A program made the position numbers and the translations under genes. From the NCBI GenBank assembly GCA_902790625.1, contig CADASP010000017.1, positions 1 through 64,000 on the forward strand: a stretch of DNA of 64,000 nt, in the 5' to 3' direction. This document shows, piece after piece, positions 43,450 to 52,837 of the stretch; positions within the stretch are counted from its first letter, which is position 1; the number at the start of each line of letters is the position of its first letter. Origin of the DNA: an uncultured Prevotellaceae bacterium (GTDB lineage: Bacteria > Bacteroidota > Bacteroidia > Bacteroidales > Bacteroidaceae). The notes under the pieces are model-generated. The model was not told where the DNA came from and did not search any database. It worked only from the letters and a program-made list of their open reading frames with translations.

Positions 43450-44358
43450 ATGGACCAAAAGAAAATCAACGAGGTGCTGCTGCGCAATGTGGCTAAGCTG
43501 TCGAAACTCGACGCGAAAGAGGAGGCGATGATGCCCGCAGGAGAGGCACCACTGCCAAGCGTGGAGGAGGTGCGCCGCATCGTGAGCCTGGCCAAGAGCA
43601 TCATTTTCACCGACTATTTCTATAAGCGACAGCCCGAGGAACAGATACGCCAGCACTACATTGGCGTGAATATGGAGGAACTCTACGCATTGCTGCGTCG
43701 CCAGATAGCGCGTGGACTTCAGTTTTGCGAGGAGTGTTCCGAAGAAGATGTCCTACCTACGGCCGAGGAGCTGACGTTGCAGTTCATCGACCAGTTGCCC
43801 GAGGTGAAGCGCCTGCTCTATACCGATGTGGAGGCGATGTTCCAGAACGACCCTGCTGCCCCCAACTACGGCGAGGTCATCTACTGCTATCCCATAGTGA
43901 ATACGATGACCCACTATCGGCTGGCCCACGTGCTGCATCTGATGCAGGTGCCCGTCATTCCACGTATTATCACCGAGCAGGCCCACTCGCGTACAGGCAT
44001 TGACATCCATCCTGGGGCTCAGATAGGCGAATACTTCGCCATCGACCACGGCACGGGCGTTGTTATCGGCGAAACCACCATCATCGGCTCGCATGTGACG
44101 CTCTATCAGGGCGTGACGTTGGGTGCCAAGAGCTTCAAGTATGACGCTGAGGGCAACATGCTGAATGTGCCCCGCCACCCCATCATCGAGGACCGCGTCA
44201 CCATCTATTCCAATGCCTCGGTGCTGGGCCGCATCACCATCGGTCACGACTCAGTGATTGGTGGTAACATCTGGCTCACCCACGATGTGCCGCCCCACTC
44301 GCGCATCCTGCAGAGTAAGGCGGTCGACGTGTCGTTCCAGGACGGACTGGGAATATGA
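43450..44358 (+). CDS. Serine O-acetyltransferase (EpsC-type)
   Basis: A 302-residue enzyme making O-acetylserine for cysteine synthesis. The long helical N-terminus (residues 1-170) is of the EpsC type, longer than E. coli CysE. The left-handed beta helix begins at HSRTGIDIHPGAQIGEYFAI and continues DHGTGVVIGETTIIGSHVTL, YQGVTLGAKSF and IYSNASVLGRITIGHDSVIG, with the catalytic His-Asp pair in AIDHGTG. The protein ends VDVSFQDGLGI, whose C-terminal Ile is the usual anchor for O-acetylserine sulfhydrylase. The short upstream frame may regulate it. Confidence 0.93.
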   Translation: MDQKKINEVLLRNVAKLSKLDAKEEAMMPAGEAPLPSVEEVRRIVSLAKSIIFTDYFYKRQPEEQIRQHYIGVNMEELYALLRRQIARGLQFCEECSEEDVLPTAEELTLQFIDQLPEVKRLLYTDVEAMFQNDPAAPNYGEVIYCYPIVNTMTHYRLAHVLHLMQVPVIPRIITEQAHSRTGIDIHPGAQIGEYFAIDHGTGVVIGETTIIGSHVTLYQGVTLGAKSFKYDAEGNMLNVPRHPIIEDRVTIYSNASVLGRITIGHDSVIGGNIWLTHDVPPHSRILQSKAVDVSFQDGLGI

Positions 44359-44359
44359 G

Positions 44360-44459
44360 AAGTGAGAGGTGAGAGGTGAGAGGTGAGAAGTGGGCTGCGC
44401 CAGTTGTTTGTGCGTAGTCCACTTCTCATTTCTCACCTCTCACCTCTCACTTCTCACTT
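44360..44459. repeat. Long inverted repeat of GTGAGAGGTGAGA units between convergent genes
   Basis: Purine arm 44360-44393 (AAGTGAGAGGTGAGAGGTGA and following) pairs with pyrimidine arm 44419-44459. The RNA could form a hairpin of more than 30 bp right after the acetyltransferase stop and at the 3' end of the facing lipoprotein gene. Confidence 0.8.
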
Positions 44460-45059
44460 GGCAAACGCTCCGCTGGCGATGCTTTTACCCGTATGTACGA
44501 CGGGCATCTCGTCGTTGTCAGTAATCGTACTGTCGGTTTGGGCGGCGCGGGTGCGCGAGTAGTAATAGTCGTCGTAATAGTAGTTGCGGTAGGTGTCCCA
44601 ATTATCAAAGCGCACGTTCCTCAACTTGAAGCGGATGTTGCGGTTGGTGCCGTCGTCCATGTAGCCAGAGAAGTGGCTGCTTGATAGCGAGTAGTCGCTC
44701 ACATAGACGGGATACCAGGCACTGTCGTCGTAGATGAGCGTGATGACACCGTCGACCACCGACCACGAGAACTCGCAATAGGCATAGTCGTTGAAGGGCG
44801 ACCGCGTGTCGTAGTCCACTTCGTAGCCGCGGCCACTGGTGGCTCCGTATCCTCTTGAGCAGAAGCGGATGACGGTCTCGTAGTTGTTGCCAATCAGTCC
44901 CCAACGGTCGTGGTAGTAGGCGCCCAAGTAGCCCTGCCAGTCGCCGGCGGTCAGCACTTCGGCTTCATACTGGTCTTCGGTCTCACAGCTGGAGAAGGTG
45001 ATAGTTGCCATGCTGAGCATCAGCACCATCAGGAAGGGAGTATAAATCTTTTTCATCAT
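44454..45059 (-). CDS. Unknown lipoprotein, paralog 1
   Basis: A 201-residue protein from the ATG at 45059 (MMKKIYTPF); the lipobox is FSSCE (Cys near 24). No known family is recognised. The mature part shares with the next gene GDWQGYLGAYYHDRWGLIGN, SGRGYEVDYDTRSPFNDYAY, VDGVITLIYDDSAWYPVYV and SGYMDDGTNRNIRFKL. It has a Tyr-rich stretch (YRNYYYDDYYYSRTR) near 160 and ends GKSIASGAFAK, which resembles the end of paralog 2. The predicted content is beta-strand-rich. Position between promoters suggests independent expression. Confidence 0.8.
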   Translation of the reverse strand: MMKKIYTPFLMVLMLSMATITFSSCETEDQYEAEVLTAGDWQGYLGAYYHDRWGLIGNNYETVIRFCSRGYGATSGRGYEVDYDTRSPFNDYAYCEFSWSVVDGVITLIYDDSAWYPVYVSDYSLSSSHFSGYMDDGTNRNIRFKLRNVRFDNWDTYRNYYYDDYYYSRTRAAQTDSTITDNDEMPVVHTGKSIASGAFAK

Positions 45060-45086
45060 CGTAACGTTTTTAGTGGTTTGATGGTG

Positions 45087-45094
45087 CAAAGTTA
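45087..45094 (-). promoter_or_regulatory. -7 box of lipoprotein paralog 1
   Basis: TAACTTTG within ATGGTGCAAAG, which is also present at the promoter of paralog 2. Confidence 0.6.
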
Positions 45095-45171
45095 CTGCAT
45101 CGTGGCCACATAAAAAAAGGTTTTCCCCTAAAAGGCATTAGGGGAAAACCTATTCGTGAGAGGGAAAACGC

Positions 45172-45831
45172 TCACTTCTCACTTACCATCATTGCCTTGG
45201 CAAACTCGCCGCTGGCTACGCTGACGGCATCTTGTTCACCGCTCTGTTGGCGGGCGATGTCAGTGCGGTCGAGGAAAGGAACAGCCTCTGAGGTGTCTGC
45301 CATGTTGGTGCGTGAGCGATACCAATTCTGATGCTCAAAGTCGCCGTAGCCTCCAATGTGACCGTAGCGTTCCCAGTCGTTGTAAGTGGTGTTTTCAAGG
45401 TCGAATCTGATTCGGCGGTTGCTGATGTCGCGGATATACCCAGAGAAACGGCTCTCTGTCAGTCCGTATTCAACGATGTAGAGCGGTGTCCACTTGTCGT
45501 CGTCATAGATGAGTGTGATGTCGCCGTCGACGATGAACCATTTGAAGGTGCAGTAGGCGTAGTCGTTGTAGGGCGACCGTGTATCGTAGTCCACCTCTTC
45601 GCCGCGTCCACTGGTGTAATAGCTGCCTTTTGATGTGAAACGCATCACAGTGGCGTAGGTGTTACCTCTCAGGTCCCAGCGACTGCTGTAGTAAGTATCG
45701 ATGTAACCCTGCCAGTCGCCTTCGCGCAGTTTCTGGGCAATGTAGTCGTCTTCGTCCTCGCAACTGGTGAGCGAGGTCATGGCGGCCAGCGTCGTGGCCA
45801 GCATCATGATGCCTGATAGTAGTTTCTTCAT
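45172..45831 (-). CDS. Unknown lipoprotein, paralog 2
   Basis: A 219-residue protein from the ATG at 45831 (MKKLLSGIMMLATTLAAMT), lipobox LTSCE. Shared blocks with paralog 1 are GDWQGYIDTYYSSRWDLRGN, SGRGEEVDYDTRSPYNDYAY, VDGDITLIYDDDKWTPLYI and SGYIRDISNRRIRFDL, followed by the diverged NWYRSRTNMADTSEA and SVASGEFAKAMM. The two genes are clearly a tandem duplication with divergent C-termini. Function is unknown. Confidence 0.8.
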   Translation of the reverse strand: MKKLLSGIMMLATTLAAMTSLTSCEDEDDYIAQKLREGDWQGYIDTYYSSRWDLRGNTYATVMRFTSKGSYYTSGRGEEVDYDTRSPYNDYAYCTFKWFIVDGDITLIYDDDKWTPLYIVEYGLTESRFSGYIRDISNRRIRFDLENTTYNDWERYGHIGGYGDFEHQNWYRSRTNMADTSEAVPFLDRTDIARQQSGEQDAVSVASGEFAKAMMVSEK

Positions 45832-45864
45832 GTTCTCAAAGTCTTTATGTTTAATATGATGGTG

Positions 45865-45872
45865 CAAAGATA
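45865..45872 (-). promoter_or_regulatory. -7 box of lipoprotein paralog 2
   Basis: TATCTTTG on the minus strand within ATGGTGCAAAGATA, 33 nt before the ATG at 45831. Confidence 0.6.
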
Positions 45873-45913
45873 ATTCTTTTTTTTCGTCTTACAAAAGGAA
45901 ATCGCCTATTTCT

Positions 45914-47188
45914 TCATGATGATTCCTTTCCGAACTGCGGGTCAATCTTGATGAAGGCGCAGACGAGGAAGGTGACGGCGCAGCATGCCACGGCTATCAG
46001 GAAGAAATTCGGGTAGCCCACCGACTCCTGCAGCCAGCCAGCGGCCATGCCCGGCAGCATCATGCCAAGGGCCATGAAGCCGGTGGCGATGGCATAGTGG
46101 GCCGTCTTGTGGGGACCGTCGGCAAAGTAGATGAGGTAGAGCATGTAGGCGGTGAAGCCGAAGCCGTAGCCGAACTGCTCGATGAAGATACAAACGTTGA
46201 TGAGCAGCAGGCTGGCGGGCTGGGCGTAACTCAGGTAGACGTAGACCACGTCGGGCAAGGTGATGGCCAGTACCATGGGCCACAGCCACCGTTTCAGGCC
46301 GCCACGGGCTGCTGCAATGCCACCGAGGATGCCGCCGATGGTGAGGCCGATGATGCCCACGGTGCCATAGGCCACGCCCACCTCCTTCGTGGTCAGTGCC
46401 AGTCCGCCTTGCTCCACGGGGTCGAGCAGAAAGGGACTCACCATCTTCACCAACAACGCCTCGGGCAGACGATAGAGCAGCATGAAGAGGATGGCCACCA
46501 GGGCACCAGGCTTGGTGAAGAACGTGCGGAAGGTTTCGAGGAACTCCCGCAGGATGTTGCGTGCTGTTACGCCCTCCTTCGGATGGTCGCTATCGGGGTG
46601 GGGAAGGATAAACTGGTGATAGAGCGAGGCGGCAAGCATCAGTGCCGAGAGGATGGCCATGGTCACCGTCCATGCTAAGGGGATGTTGCCGGTGCTGTCT
46701 TCGAGGAATCCCGCCAGGATGACCAGCAGCCCCTGTCCGGCCACGGTGGCGATGCGGTAGAAAGTGCTGCGAATGCCCACGTAGAGCGACTGCTCGTGGC
46801 TGTCGAGGGCGTGCATATAGTAGCCGTCGGCGGCGATGTCGTGGGTGGCCGAGGTGAACGCCACCAGCCAGAAGGCTGCCAACGACAGCTGGAACGCCAG
46901 CGACGTGGGCAACGTCAGGGCAATGGCCGCAAAGCCGATAGCCATGAAGAGCTGCATCGTCACCGTCCACCAACGCTTCGTCTTCACCAAGTCAACGAAA
47001 GGACTCCAGAAGGGCTTGATGACCCACGGTAGGTAGAGCCATCCCGTGTAGAGGGCGATGTCGGTGTTGGAGATGCCCAGTCGTTTGTACATGATGACCG
47101 AGATGGTCATGACGGCCACATAGGGTAGGCCTTCGGCAATGTAGAGTGTGGGAATCCATGCCCACGGGTTTCTTTTCTGCTGTTTCAC
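45914..47188 (-). CDS. AmpG-like major facilitator permease
   Basis: A 424-residue transporter with about 12 membrane helices. NPWAWIPTLYIAEGLPYVAV, YTGWLYLPWVIKPFWSPFVD, ATHDIAADGYYMHALDSHEQ and FGFTAYMLYLIYFADGPHKT are the conserved AmpG/MFS segments; AmpG proteins import anhydromuropeptides released in cell-wall turnover. No ATG is placed well, so the GTG at 47188 (VKQQKRNPWAW) is proposed as start. It lies 17 nt after the three-module gene, probably on one transcript, which supports a cell-wall link. Substrate specificity is inferred. Confidence 0.82.
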   Translation of the reverse strand: MKQQKRNPWAWIPTLYIAEGLPYVAVMTISVIMYKRLGISNTDIALYTGWLYLPWVIKPFWSPFVDLVKTKRWWTVTMQLFMAIGFAAIALTLPTSLAFQLSLAAFWLVAFTSATHDIAADGYYMHALDSHEQSLYVGIRSTFYRIATVAGQGLLVILAGFLEDSTGNIPLAWTVTMAILSALMLAASLYHQFILPHPDSDHPKEGVTARNILREFLETFRTFFTKPGALVAILFMLLYRLPEALLVKMVSPFLLDPVEQGGLALTTKEVGVAYGTVGIIGLTIGGILGGIAAARGGLKRWLWPMVLAITLPDVVYVYLSYAQPASLLLINVCIFIEQFGYGFGFTAYMLYLIYFADGPHKTAHYAIATGFMALGMMLPGMAAGWLQESVGYPNFFLIAVACCAVTFLVCAFIKIDPQFGKESS

Positions 47189-47205
47189 GATAAATGATGG
47201 ATGGG

Positions 47206-50200
47206 TTAATATACCTGTTTGATTTCGGCTCCTTGGTAATAATGTAAGAGGATGTCGCGGTAGCTCATGCCCTGATGGCCCATCACGGCGGCGCCGATTT
47301 GGCAGAGGCCCACGCCGTGGCCCCATCCGTGGCCGTGGAGCACGAAACTGCCGCTGGCGGTCTTCTCCACTTCGAAGTTGGAGCTGAGCAGATGTGTCTC
47401 ACTGAGCACGCGACGAATCTCCAGTTCTTTGCCAATGATAAACGAGCGTTGGGTGCCCACGATCTTGAGGCGCCAGATGCGTCCACTCTTGCCGCGGTCG
47501 AGGGGGATGAGGTCGGTGATGGTGCCTAAGTCCATCTTCATCTTTCGGCTCACCAGCTCTGTCAGCTCCTGCTGCGCGTACTCCACTGTCCAGTCGTGGA
47601 AGTTGGTGGTCTCCTGGTCGTAGTCTTTCAGCACTTGGCTCAGCACGTCCTTGTCGTTGGTGTCGCACCATGGGCATTCCACGCTCTGTAGGTAGGGCTT
47701 GGGCGTGTCTTCCCAACAGTATTGGTATTCCTCGGTGCGCCCGCCGCAACATTTCGAGAAGCGGGTGTCGCACAGCTGCCCGTCGTAGATGAGCACCTCG
47801 CCGCGAGTGGTGCGCACGGCAGCAGCGGCCCTCCCTACTTCCTCGGAGGACGCTTTGTTCGCAATCCCTTGGTAGCGCTGGCAGTGGTCGTCGGCGCAGA
47901 CGTCGAAGAGGGTGTGTTCGCCGCCGTCGTACCAGCGCAGCAGCTCGTCGTCTTTCTTGATAAACGAGAAGAAGGCGTTACCCTCCTTGCGCTTTCCACT
48001 TTCTTCTTTGCGCTTCCTCATCTGGCTGAGCAGCCATGAGCGGCTGATGACGGCGTGAGCCTTGAGCAACTCGAGCGATGATGTGGGACTCATCTCGCTG
48101 CTGATGACGCTTTCGAGGTAGTCCTCCACGGCCAGCTCGTTGATGGCCAGCACCTTGTCTGACTCTACCAGCAGTCGAAGTGTTCCCTTGAAGGTTTGTT
48201 GCTGGTGGCGCTCCCAGTGGAATCCGTTGCCAATGATGACATCGGCCAGCGTGAAGCTTCGCTCGCGCTTGGTGGGCACGGGCGTGAAGCGCAGCTCGCG
48301 ATACTGTTGCCCATGCCACAGCAGCCCTCCTTCGGCCATTTCCACGCTTTGCTCGCCCTCCACGTTTTCGCCTTTGGCCTGATAGGTGCCGTTGAGGCGG
48401 AAGTCAATACGCTGTCCGCTGACGATGCCCACGGCGACGACCTCGCAGCCCTCGCCTCGGCTGGTGGGGGTGGGGGTGATACTTGTGGGGTCGATGTCGA
48501 GGCTCACTTCCTGCAGGATGGCTACGGCCTTCTCGGCATCCATCTTTCTGAAGTCTTCCTCGCGAGGTGTGATGATGAGTCCTGCCATGTCGAGTGCGCC
48601 TGGGCTGATGAGCAGCTGTCCGTCGCCTTCCTTGTAATAGCAGTCGGGACGGTGCTTGGCACGCGGAAACACCACAATGTCGAAGTGGTCGGCCTCGCAC
48701 CAGCCAACGATGTTCATCATGGGTTCTTCCTCGCCGTCGGCGATGGGCATGGTGCTGTAGAGTTGATTGAACAGTTGTTCTATGTTCAACGTGTCCTTGG
48801 AGCGGATGAGGAATGCCGTGCAGGGATAGTCGTCGATGGTGGCCAGCAGCGCGTCATCGTCGGTCTGCACGATGGTGGTGAGGTTGCGCTGTAGCTGTGG
48901 CCAGCATTTCTGTAGTGGCAGGATGCCCGATGTGCCAGCCTGCAGATGGGCGTGGTCGGGTGCCGATGCCCCGCATCGCGGTCCGTTGTAGAACACGGTG
49001 AGCTGCGGATGGCGCTCCAGCGTGGTGAGCATCAGCGCGAAGAGGGGCTTGATGCGCTGCGGCTGATGGCTGATGCTGGGCAGCGTGAAGTGCATGGGCA
49101 GGATAGGGTAGGGGTTGACGAGCAAGGAAGCTTCAGCTATAGTCCCCGAAGCCCCCCCTACAATTCCCGAAGCCCCCCCTACTGCCCCCGAGGGGGCTTC
49201 TATAGCTTTGCTTGCAGAACTATCTGCTCCCCCCCTCGGGGGGGGGGGGAGGGGGGCCGTCATTTGCTCCTTCGGCCTGTTCTCGGCGCAGAGGAAGCAG
49301 GGACGCTCTGCCAGTGCTTGCTTCGAGATGTCGGCACCTGTGGAGCGTATGCGGGCAGGGTTGTATTGGGCGGCAAAGGTCAGCTGTCCCACGTGCAATT
49401 CTTTCGTCTCGGCGTTGGTCAGGTCGCGATAGCGCTGCAGGGCTTCGGGCCAGGTGCATAGCTGCCGCTCGAAGAAGCGTTGCAGCGATGTGTTCTCCTC
49501 GCGTTGCTCGCCCCTTTCGTCTTTGTTCATGCGTTGGCGAGCCAGTATCTCCATCGTGCGCAGACGGTCTTTGTATAGGTTGTTGGCGTTGACGCGCTCC
49601 ACGCTCAGTGCGGCATCGCTGTTGCCTTCCCAGCGGCGGCAGAGATACAGCTCGTCGTAGATGCGCCCTATGCGGTAGCGGCGACTGAAGGCCAGCCCCA
49701 TGGCATAGTCTTCGCCATAGCTGGTATTGGGCAAATGCAGCTGTCGCAGCAACGGGGTGAAGAAGGCGCGTGGCGCTCCCAGTCCGTTGATGCGCAGGGC
49801 GTTGTTGGGACCGTTCTCGTCGGTCCATTCATGGTGGTCGATGAGTCCGGGTGGCAGCGTCTCCAACTGGAAATTGCAGATGCGATAGCTGCCCACTATC
49901 ATGGCTGCCCGCTGCTCGTGGAAAGCATCGACGATGCGCTGCAGTGTGTGGGGCGAGGAGTAGAGGTCGTCGCTGTCGAGCTGCACGGCGAAGCGGCCGC
50001 AGTGCTCGTCGTTGACGGCCATGTTCCAGCAGCCGCCGATGCCCAGGTCGGTGCGTTCGGGCTGCAGGTGGATGAGGGTGTTCTGTTTGTTGTCATAGTA
50101 TGACAACATACGTGACAGGATGTCGGTGGTGCCGTCGGTGCTGTGGTTGTCCACCACGATGACGTTGAAGGGGAAGGTCGTTTGCTGAGAGAGGGCGCTC

Positions 50201-50964
50201 TCCACGGCGTCCTTGATGGTGCGCACGCGGTTGTAGACGGGGATGATGACGGATGCCTCCACGGGGAACGGCTGCTCGTCGAAGTCCACATCGGCGTAGG
50301 CAGTGGTGTCGATGAGGGCACCGATGGCTTTCAGGTGAGCCGTCGCCACCTGCTCCATCTCTATCTGCACGGCGCGGTTGGCGGGGTTCACGTAGTCGAA
50401 TTGCTTCTCGCCCGACTTTCTGTTGTCCTGCTCTGCCACTGTGTAGAGCGTCTCGTTCAGGTGCAGCAGAGCGCCGTGGCGGCTCAGGTAGAGGCGGAGG
50501 TCGTAGAGTCCTGCATACTGGTAGGCAGTGGTGGCATGAGCCTGTGCCCATTGGCGCAGCAGACAGGTGTGGATGAGCAGCAGGGGGCCGAAGTCGAAGT
50601 CGTCGCGGATGCTGCCCGTCTGGTAGTCGATGGCGGGATGGCGCTCCACGCTCCATTCGCCGTTCTCCTGCTTGCGCACCATGTGGTCGGCATAGACGAG
50701 TGCAGCCCCGCTGTCGTCGGCCACGCGTGCCATGCGCTCCAAGGCATCCTTCGTTATCAGCAGGGGCACGGCCTTGACGACGATGACGGTATAGTCGGCC
50801 TTGGCCAACGAGGCTATTGAGCGCAGCGTGTCGCTCGATGGCAGGTTCTCAATCTTGTGCGTTGTAATGGTTCTCACCACGGCTGAATGGCCGAGCTGCT
50901 CTATGGCCTCCTCCATCAGTTCGGGAAGGCCAGCGGGCAGGAAAAAGTCTATCTTGCAGTACAT
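47206..50964 (-). CDS. Three-module protein: GT2 glycosyltransferase, DUF4922/HIT-like, SpoIID/LytB
   Basis: A 1,252-residue protein from the ATG at 50964 ([20 protein letters not shown]). A pseudo-GT region covers about 1-230. A GT2 fold follows (about 235-460): [35 protein letters not shown] and the DXD-type QLDSDDLYS. The DUF4922 part (about 540-860) starts [15 protein letters not shown] and has the HIT-like histidines in [14 protein letters not shown]. The SpoIID/LytB part (about 890-1250) has [36 protein letters not shown] and [20 protein letters not shown]. An A-family palindrome adds about 45 residues inside DUF4922. No signal peptide or membrane helix is visible, although SpoIID domains act on peptidoglycan. 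Followed by an AmpG-like permease. Confidence 0.85.
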   Translation of the reverse strand: MYCKIDFFLPAGLPELMEEAIEQLGHSAVVRTITTHKIENLPSSDTLRSIASLAKADYTVIVVKAVPLLITKDALERMARVADDSGAALVYADHMVRKQENGEWSVERHPAIDYQTGSIRDDFDFGPLLLIHTCLLRQWAQAHATTAYQYAGLYDLRLYLSRHGALLHLNETLYTVAEQDNRKSGEKQFDYVNPANRAVQIEMEQVATAHLKAIGALIDTTAYADVDFDEQPFPVEASVIIPVYNRVRTIKDAVESALSQQTTFPFNVIVVDNHSTDGTTDILSRMLSYYDNKQNTLIHLQPERTDLGIGGCWNMAVNDEHCGRFAVQLDSDDLYSSPHTLQRIVDAFHEQRAAMIVGSYRICNFQLETLPPGLIDHHEWTDENGPNNALRINGLGAPRAFFTPLLRQLHLPNTSYGEDYAMGLAFSRRYRIGRIYDELYLCRRWEGNSDAALSVERVNANNLYKDRLRTMEILARQRMNKDERGEQREENTSLQRFFERQLCTWPEALQRYRDLTNAETKELHVGQLTFAAQYNPARIRSTGADISKQALAERPCFLCAENRPKEQMTAPLPPPPRGGADSSASKAIEAPSGAVGGASGIVGGASGTIAEASLLVNPYPILPMHFTLPSISHQPQRIKPLFALMLTTLERHPQLTVFYNGPRCGASAPDHAHLQAGTSGILPLQKCWPQLQRNLTTIVQTDDDALLATIDDYPCTAFLIRSKDTLNIEQLFNQLYSTMPIADGEEEPMMNIVGWCEADHFDIVVFPRAKHRPDCYYKEGDGQLLISPGALDMAGLIITPREEDFRKMDAEKAVAILQEVSLDIDPTSITPTPTSRGEGCEVVAVGIVSGQRIDFRLNGTYQAKGENVEGEQSVEMAEGGLLWHGQQYRELRFTPVPTKRERSFTLADVIIGNGFHWERHQQQTFKGTLRLLVESDKVLAINELAVEDYLESVISSEMSPTSSLELLKAHAVISRSWLLSQMRKRKEESGKRKEGNAFFSFIKKDDELLRWYDGGEHTLFDVCADDHCQRYQGIANKASSEEVGRAAAAVRTTRGEVLIYDGQLCDTRFSKCCGGRTEEYQYCWEDTPKPYLQSVECPWCDTNDKDVLSQVLKDYDQETTNFHDWTVEYAQQELTELVSRKMKMDLGTITDLIPLDRGKSGRIWRLKIVGTQRSFIIGKELEIRRVLSETHLLSSNFEVEKTASGSFVLHGHGWGHGVGLCQIGAAVMGHQGMSYRDILLHYYQGAEIKQVY
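49143..49257. repeat. A-family palindromic element, copy A3, inside the DUF4922 domain
   Basis: The full element is 49169-49257: GAAGCCCCCCCTACTGCCCC...CTTCTATAG, centre CTTTGCTTGCAGA, and ACTATCTGCTCCCCCCCTC...GGGGGGCC. Two additional tandem copies of GAAGCCCCCCCTAC lie at 49148-49168. On the gene strand it encodes [14 protein letters not shown], matching the [14 protein letters not shown] of copy A2. Confidence 0.9.
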
Positions 50965-50983
50965 CGTTGTCACATTTTTCCTG

Positions 50984-50991
50984 CAAAAGTA
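50984..50991 (-). promoter_or_regulatory. -7 box of the three-module gene
   Basis: TACTTTTG on the minus strand, 20 nt upstream of the ATG at 50964; it excludes the longer frame that begins at 51132. Confidence 0.65.
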
Positions 50992-51031
50992 ATTATTTTC
51001 CGTTGAAACGACGAATAAATCCGCAACTTTG

Positions 51032-51063
51032 TTTGCTCGTGTTGGCGAAAATACGTAATTTTG
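51032..51063 (+). promoter_or_regulatory. Consensus promoter of the TrmH-class methyltransferase
   Basis: TTTG at 51032-51035 and TAATTTTG at 51056-51063, 20 nt apart. Confidence 0.75.
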
Positions 51064-51094
51064 CAGCACGATGACGATTTGACATGAACAGAAG

Positions 51095-51889
51095 ATGACA
51101 GAAATCACCAGCGCACAGAATCCAAAAATCAAGCATTTGCTGCAATTGCAGCAGAAGTCGCAACTGCGCCGCAGCGAGGGCCTTTTCGTGGTGGAGGGGC
51201 GGCGCGAACTGGAGCATTGCCTACAGGCGGGCTACGAGGTGGAGAGCCTGTTCGTCAGGGATGCCAATGACGCCGCCGGGGCCGAGAAGACTTTCCTGCT
51301 GCCTCCTGCCATTTACGAGAAGGTGGCCTACCGTGGCAGCACCGAGGGTGTCATCGCCATCGTCAAGGAGCGTCGGCACACGCTCGGCGAACTCATGCCC
51401 ACCCCCTCGCGTTCGGCAGGAGCAGGGAGCGGACTTTCCCCTCTCTTCGTCGTTCTTGAAAGCGTGGAGAAGCCGGGCAATCTGGGGGCTGTGCTCCGCT
51501 CGGCCGATGCCGCCGGTGCCACCGCCGTCATCGTGTGCGACCCGCTCACCGACCTCTACAACCCCAACCTCATCCGCGCCAGCATCGGGGCCATCTTCAC
51601 CGTGCCCACCGTGGCTTGCAGCAGTGGGGAGTGCATCCATTTCCTGCACGAGCATGGCATCAGCATCCTCACCGCCCAGCTGCAGGACTCCAGCTTGTAT
51701 TACGAAACCGACATGCGTGGCCCCACCGCCATCGTGATGGGCACCGAGAGCACGGGCCTCAGCCAGCAGTGGCGACAAGCGGCCACCGCCCATATCCGCA
51801 TTCCCATGCTCGGTCGCCTCGACTCGCTCAACGTGAGCGTCTCGGCAGCCATCCTGCTCTACGAGGCTGTGCGCCAGCGTCGAGGCTGA
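51095..51889 (+). CDS. TrmH/SpoU-class RNA 2'-O-methyltransferase
   Basis: A 264-residue SPOUT enzyme. The N-terminal SpoU substrate-binding domain ([40 protein letters not shown]) is followed by the trefoil-knot domain: [20 protein letters not shown] (motif 1), [18 protein letters not shown] (motif 2) and [20 protein letters not shown] (motif 3). A Pro/Ser/Gly-rich segment ([16 protein letters not shown], residues 102-117) sits between the domains, longer than usual and possibly derived from a repeat. Target RNA (23S rRNA or tRNA) is not predictable from sequence. Confidence 0.9.
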   Translation: MTEITSAQNPKIKHLLQLQQKSQLRRSEGLFVVEGRRELEHCLQAGYEVESLFVRDANDAAGAEKTFLLPPAIYEKVAYRGSTEGVIAIVKERRHTLGELMPTPSRSAGAGSGLSPLFVVLESVEKPGNLGAVLRSADAAGATAVIVCDPLTDLYNPNLIRASIGAIFTVPTVACSSGECIHFLHEHGISILTAQLQDSSLYYETDMRGPTAIVMGTESTGLSQQWRQAATAHIRIPMLGRLDSLNVSVSAAILLYEAVRQRRG

Positions 51890-51895
51890 CAGCCG

Positions 51896-52747
51896 CTATT
51901 TTCCTCCTTCGTTTAGGGCTTTCAGCGTCTTCTCTATTTGCTCCAGGGTTCCCTCTTTCACCAGCACCTTCTTCTCGCTGTCGAGCAGATAGAGTGCGGG
52001 AAGCGAAGATATATAGTAGGCCTCATTCGCCTTGGTGTTCTGCTCCACATTTATATATATAGCGCACGTTTGCGAAGCGTAGCCTTCTTTCATCATCTCA
52101 TTGATCTTCGGCATCATCTCTAAGCAGTGCCCGCAGAAGGGGTCGTAGAGCACCAGCAGCGTGGTGGGGCTTTGCACCTGGTGCAGTCGGCGCTCGGGGG
52201 ATTTTCCGGCGCCTTCGGATAATCCGGGCGTGCTCGCGTCGCAGCTGCAGATGGCATCGCCGAGGGGGATGTCGGCGGCCACGGTGCCTGGCGTGTTTTT
52301 CGTCAGTGCTTGTATCAGGAAGGTGCGCTGTGGCGTCTTGGGCATGGCCCGTAGCAGGTGGACGTAGGTCACGTCGTTGCGCATGGGCGACTCCGGGTTG
52401 TCCAGATAGTGGTTGATGAGCTTGTTGAACTGCAGCTGGCGATGCTCCTTCTGGCTGATGCTGTCTACGAATATTTGTGCGCTGGCGGCCTGCACCGTCG
52501 AGTCGGCCAGCTGCATCAGGTTGATGTAGTCCACGAAACCCTGCTCGGCGGTGGCCCTGTTTGCGTCAGAGGTGTCGTCGAAGTTGAATACGCTCCAATA
52601 GTGTTCCAGCAGGAACTTCAGTCGTGCCGTGGGTTCGCGCAGCGAGTCGGGCATCGCGGGGAAGGGGAACGTCGTCTCCTGCTCTTGTGCGCTGGTCATC
52701 GTGCAGCACGCCATGGCCAGCGAAAGGATGATAAGTCGTAAATTCAT
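51896..52747 (-). CDS. Exported DUF5106 protein with thioredoxin fold
   Basis: A 283-residue protein starting at the ATG at 52747 (MNLRLIILSLAMACCTMTSA, signal peptide). The DUF5106 domain (about 25-165: LREPTARLKFLLEHYWSVFN, LQFNKLINHYLDNPESPMRN) is followed by a thioredoxin-like domain with the redox CxxC in LVLYDPFCGHCLEMMPKINE and SSLPALYLLDSEKKVLVKEG (cis-Pro region). A 15-residue Ser/Gly/Pro stretch (STPGLSEGAGKSPERR) precedes the thioredoxin domain. Likely a periplasmic thiol-disulfide protein; partner unknown. Confidence 0.85.
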   Translation of the reverse strand: MNLRLIILSLAMACCTMTSAQEQETTFPFPAMPDSLREPTARLKFLLEHYWSVFNFDDTSDANRATAEQGFVDYINLMQLADSTVQAASAQIFVDSISQKEHRQLQFNKLINHYLDNPESPMRNDVTYVHLLRAMPKTPQRTFLIQALTKNTPGTVAADIPLGDAICSCDASTPGLSEGAGKSPERRLHQVQSPTTLLVLYDPFCGHCLEMMPKINEMMKEGYASQTCAIYINVEQNTKANEAYYISSLPALYLLDSEKKVLVKEGTLEQIEKTLKALNEGGK

Positions 52748-52802
52748 GTGCTCGGTTTGCATTTCAAGAGATGGCCTCATGGCCTGTTTTTCCCTGTGGG
52801 TG

Positions 52803-52810
52803 CAAAGGTA
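52803..52810 (-). promoter_or_regulatory. -7 box of the DUF5106 gene
   Basis: TACCTTTG on the minus strand, 56 nt upstream of the ATG at 52747; it separates this gene from the GH105 gene upstream. Confidence 0.6.
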
Positions 52811-52837
52811 GCATTTTATTTCGACTTCTACAATAAA

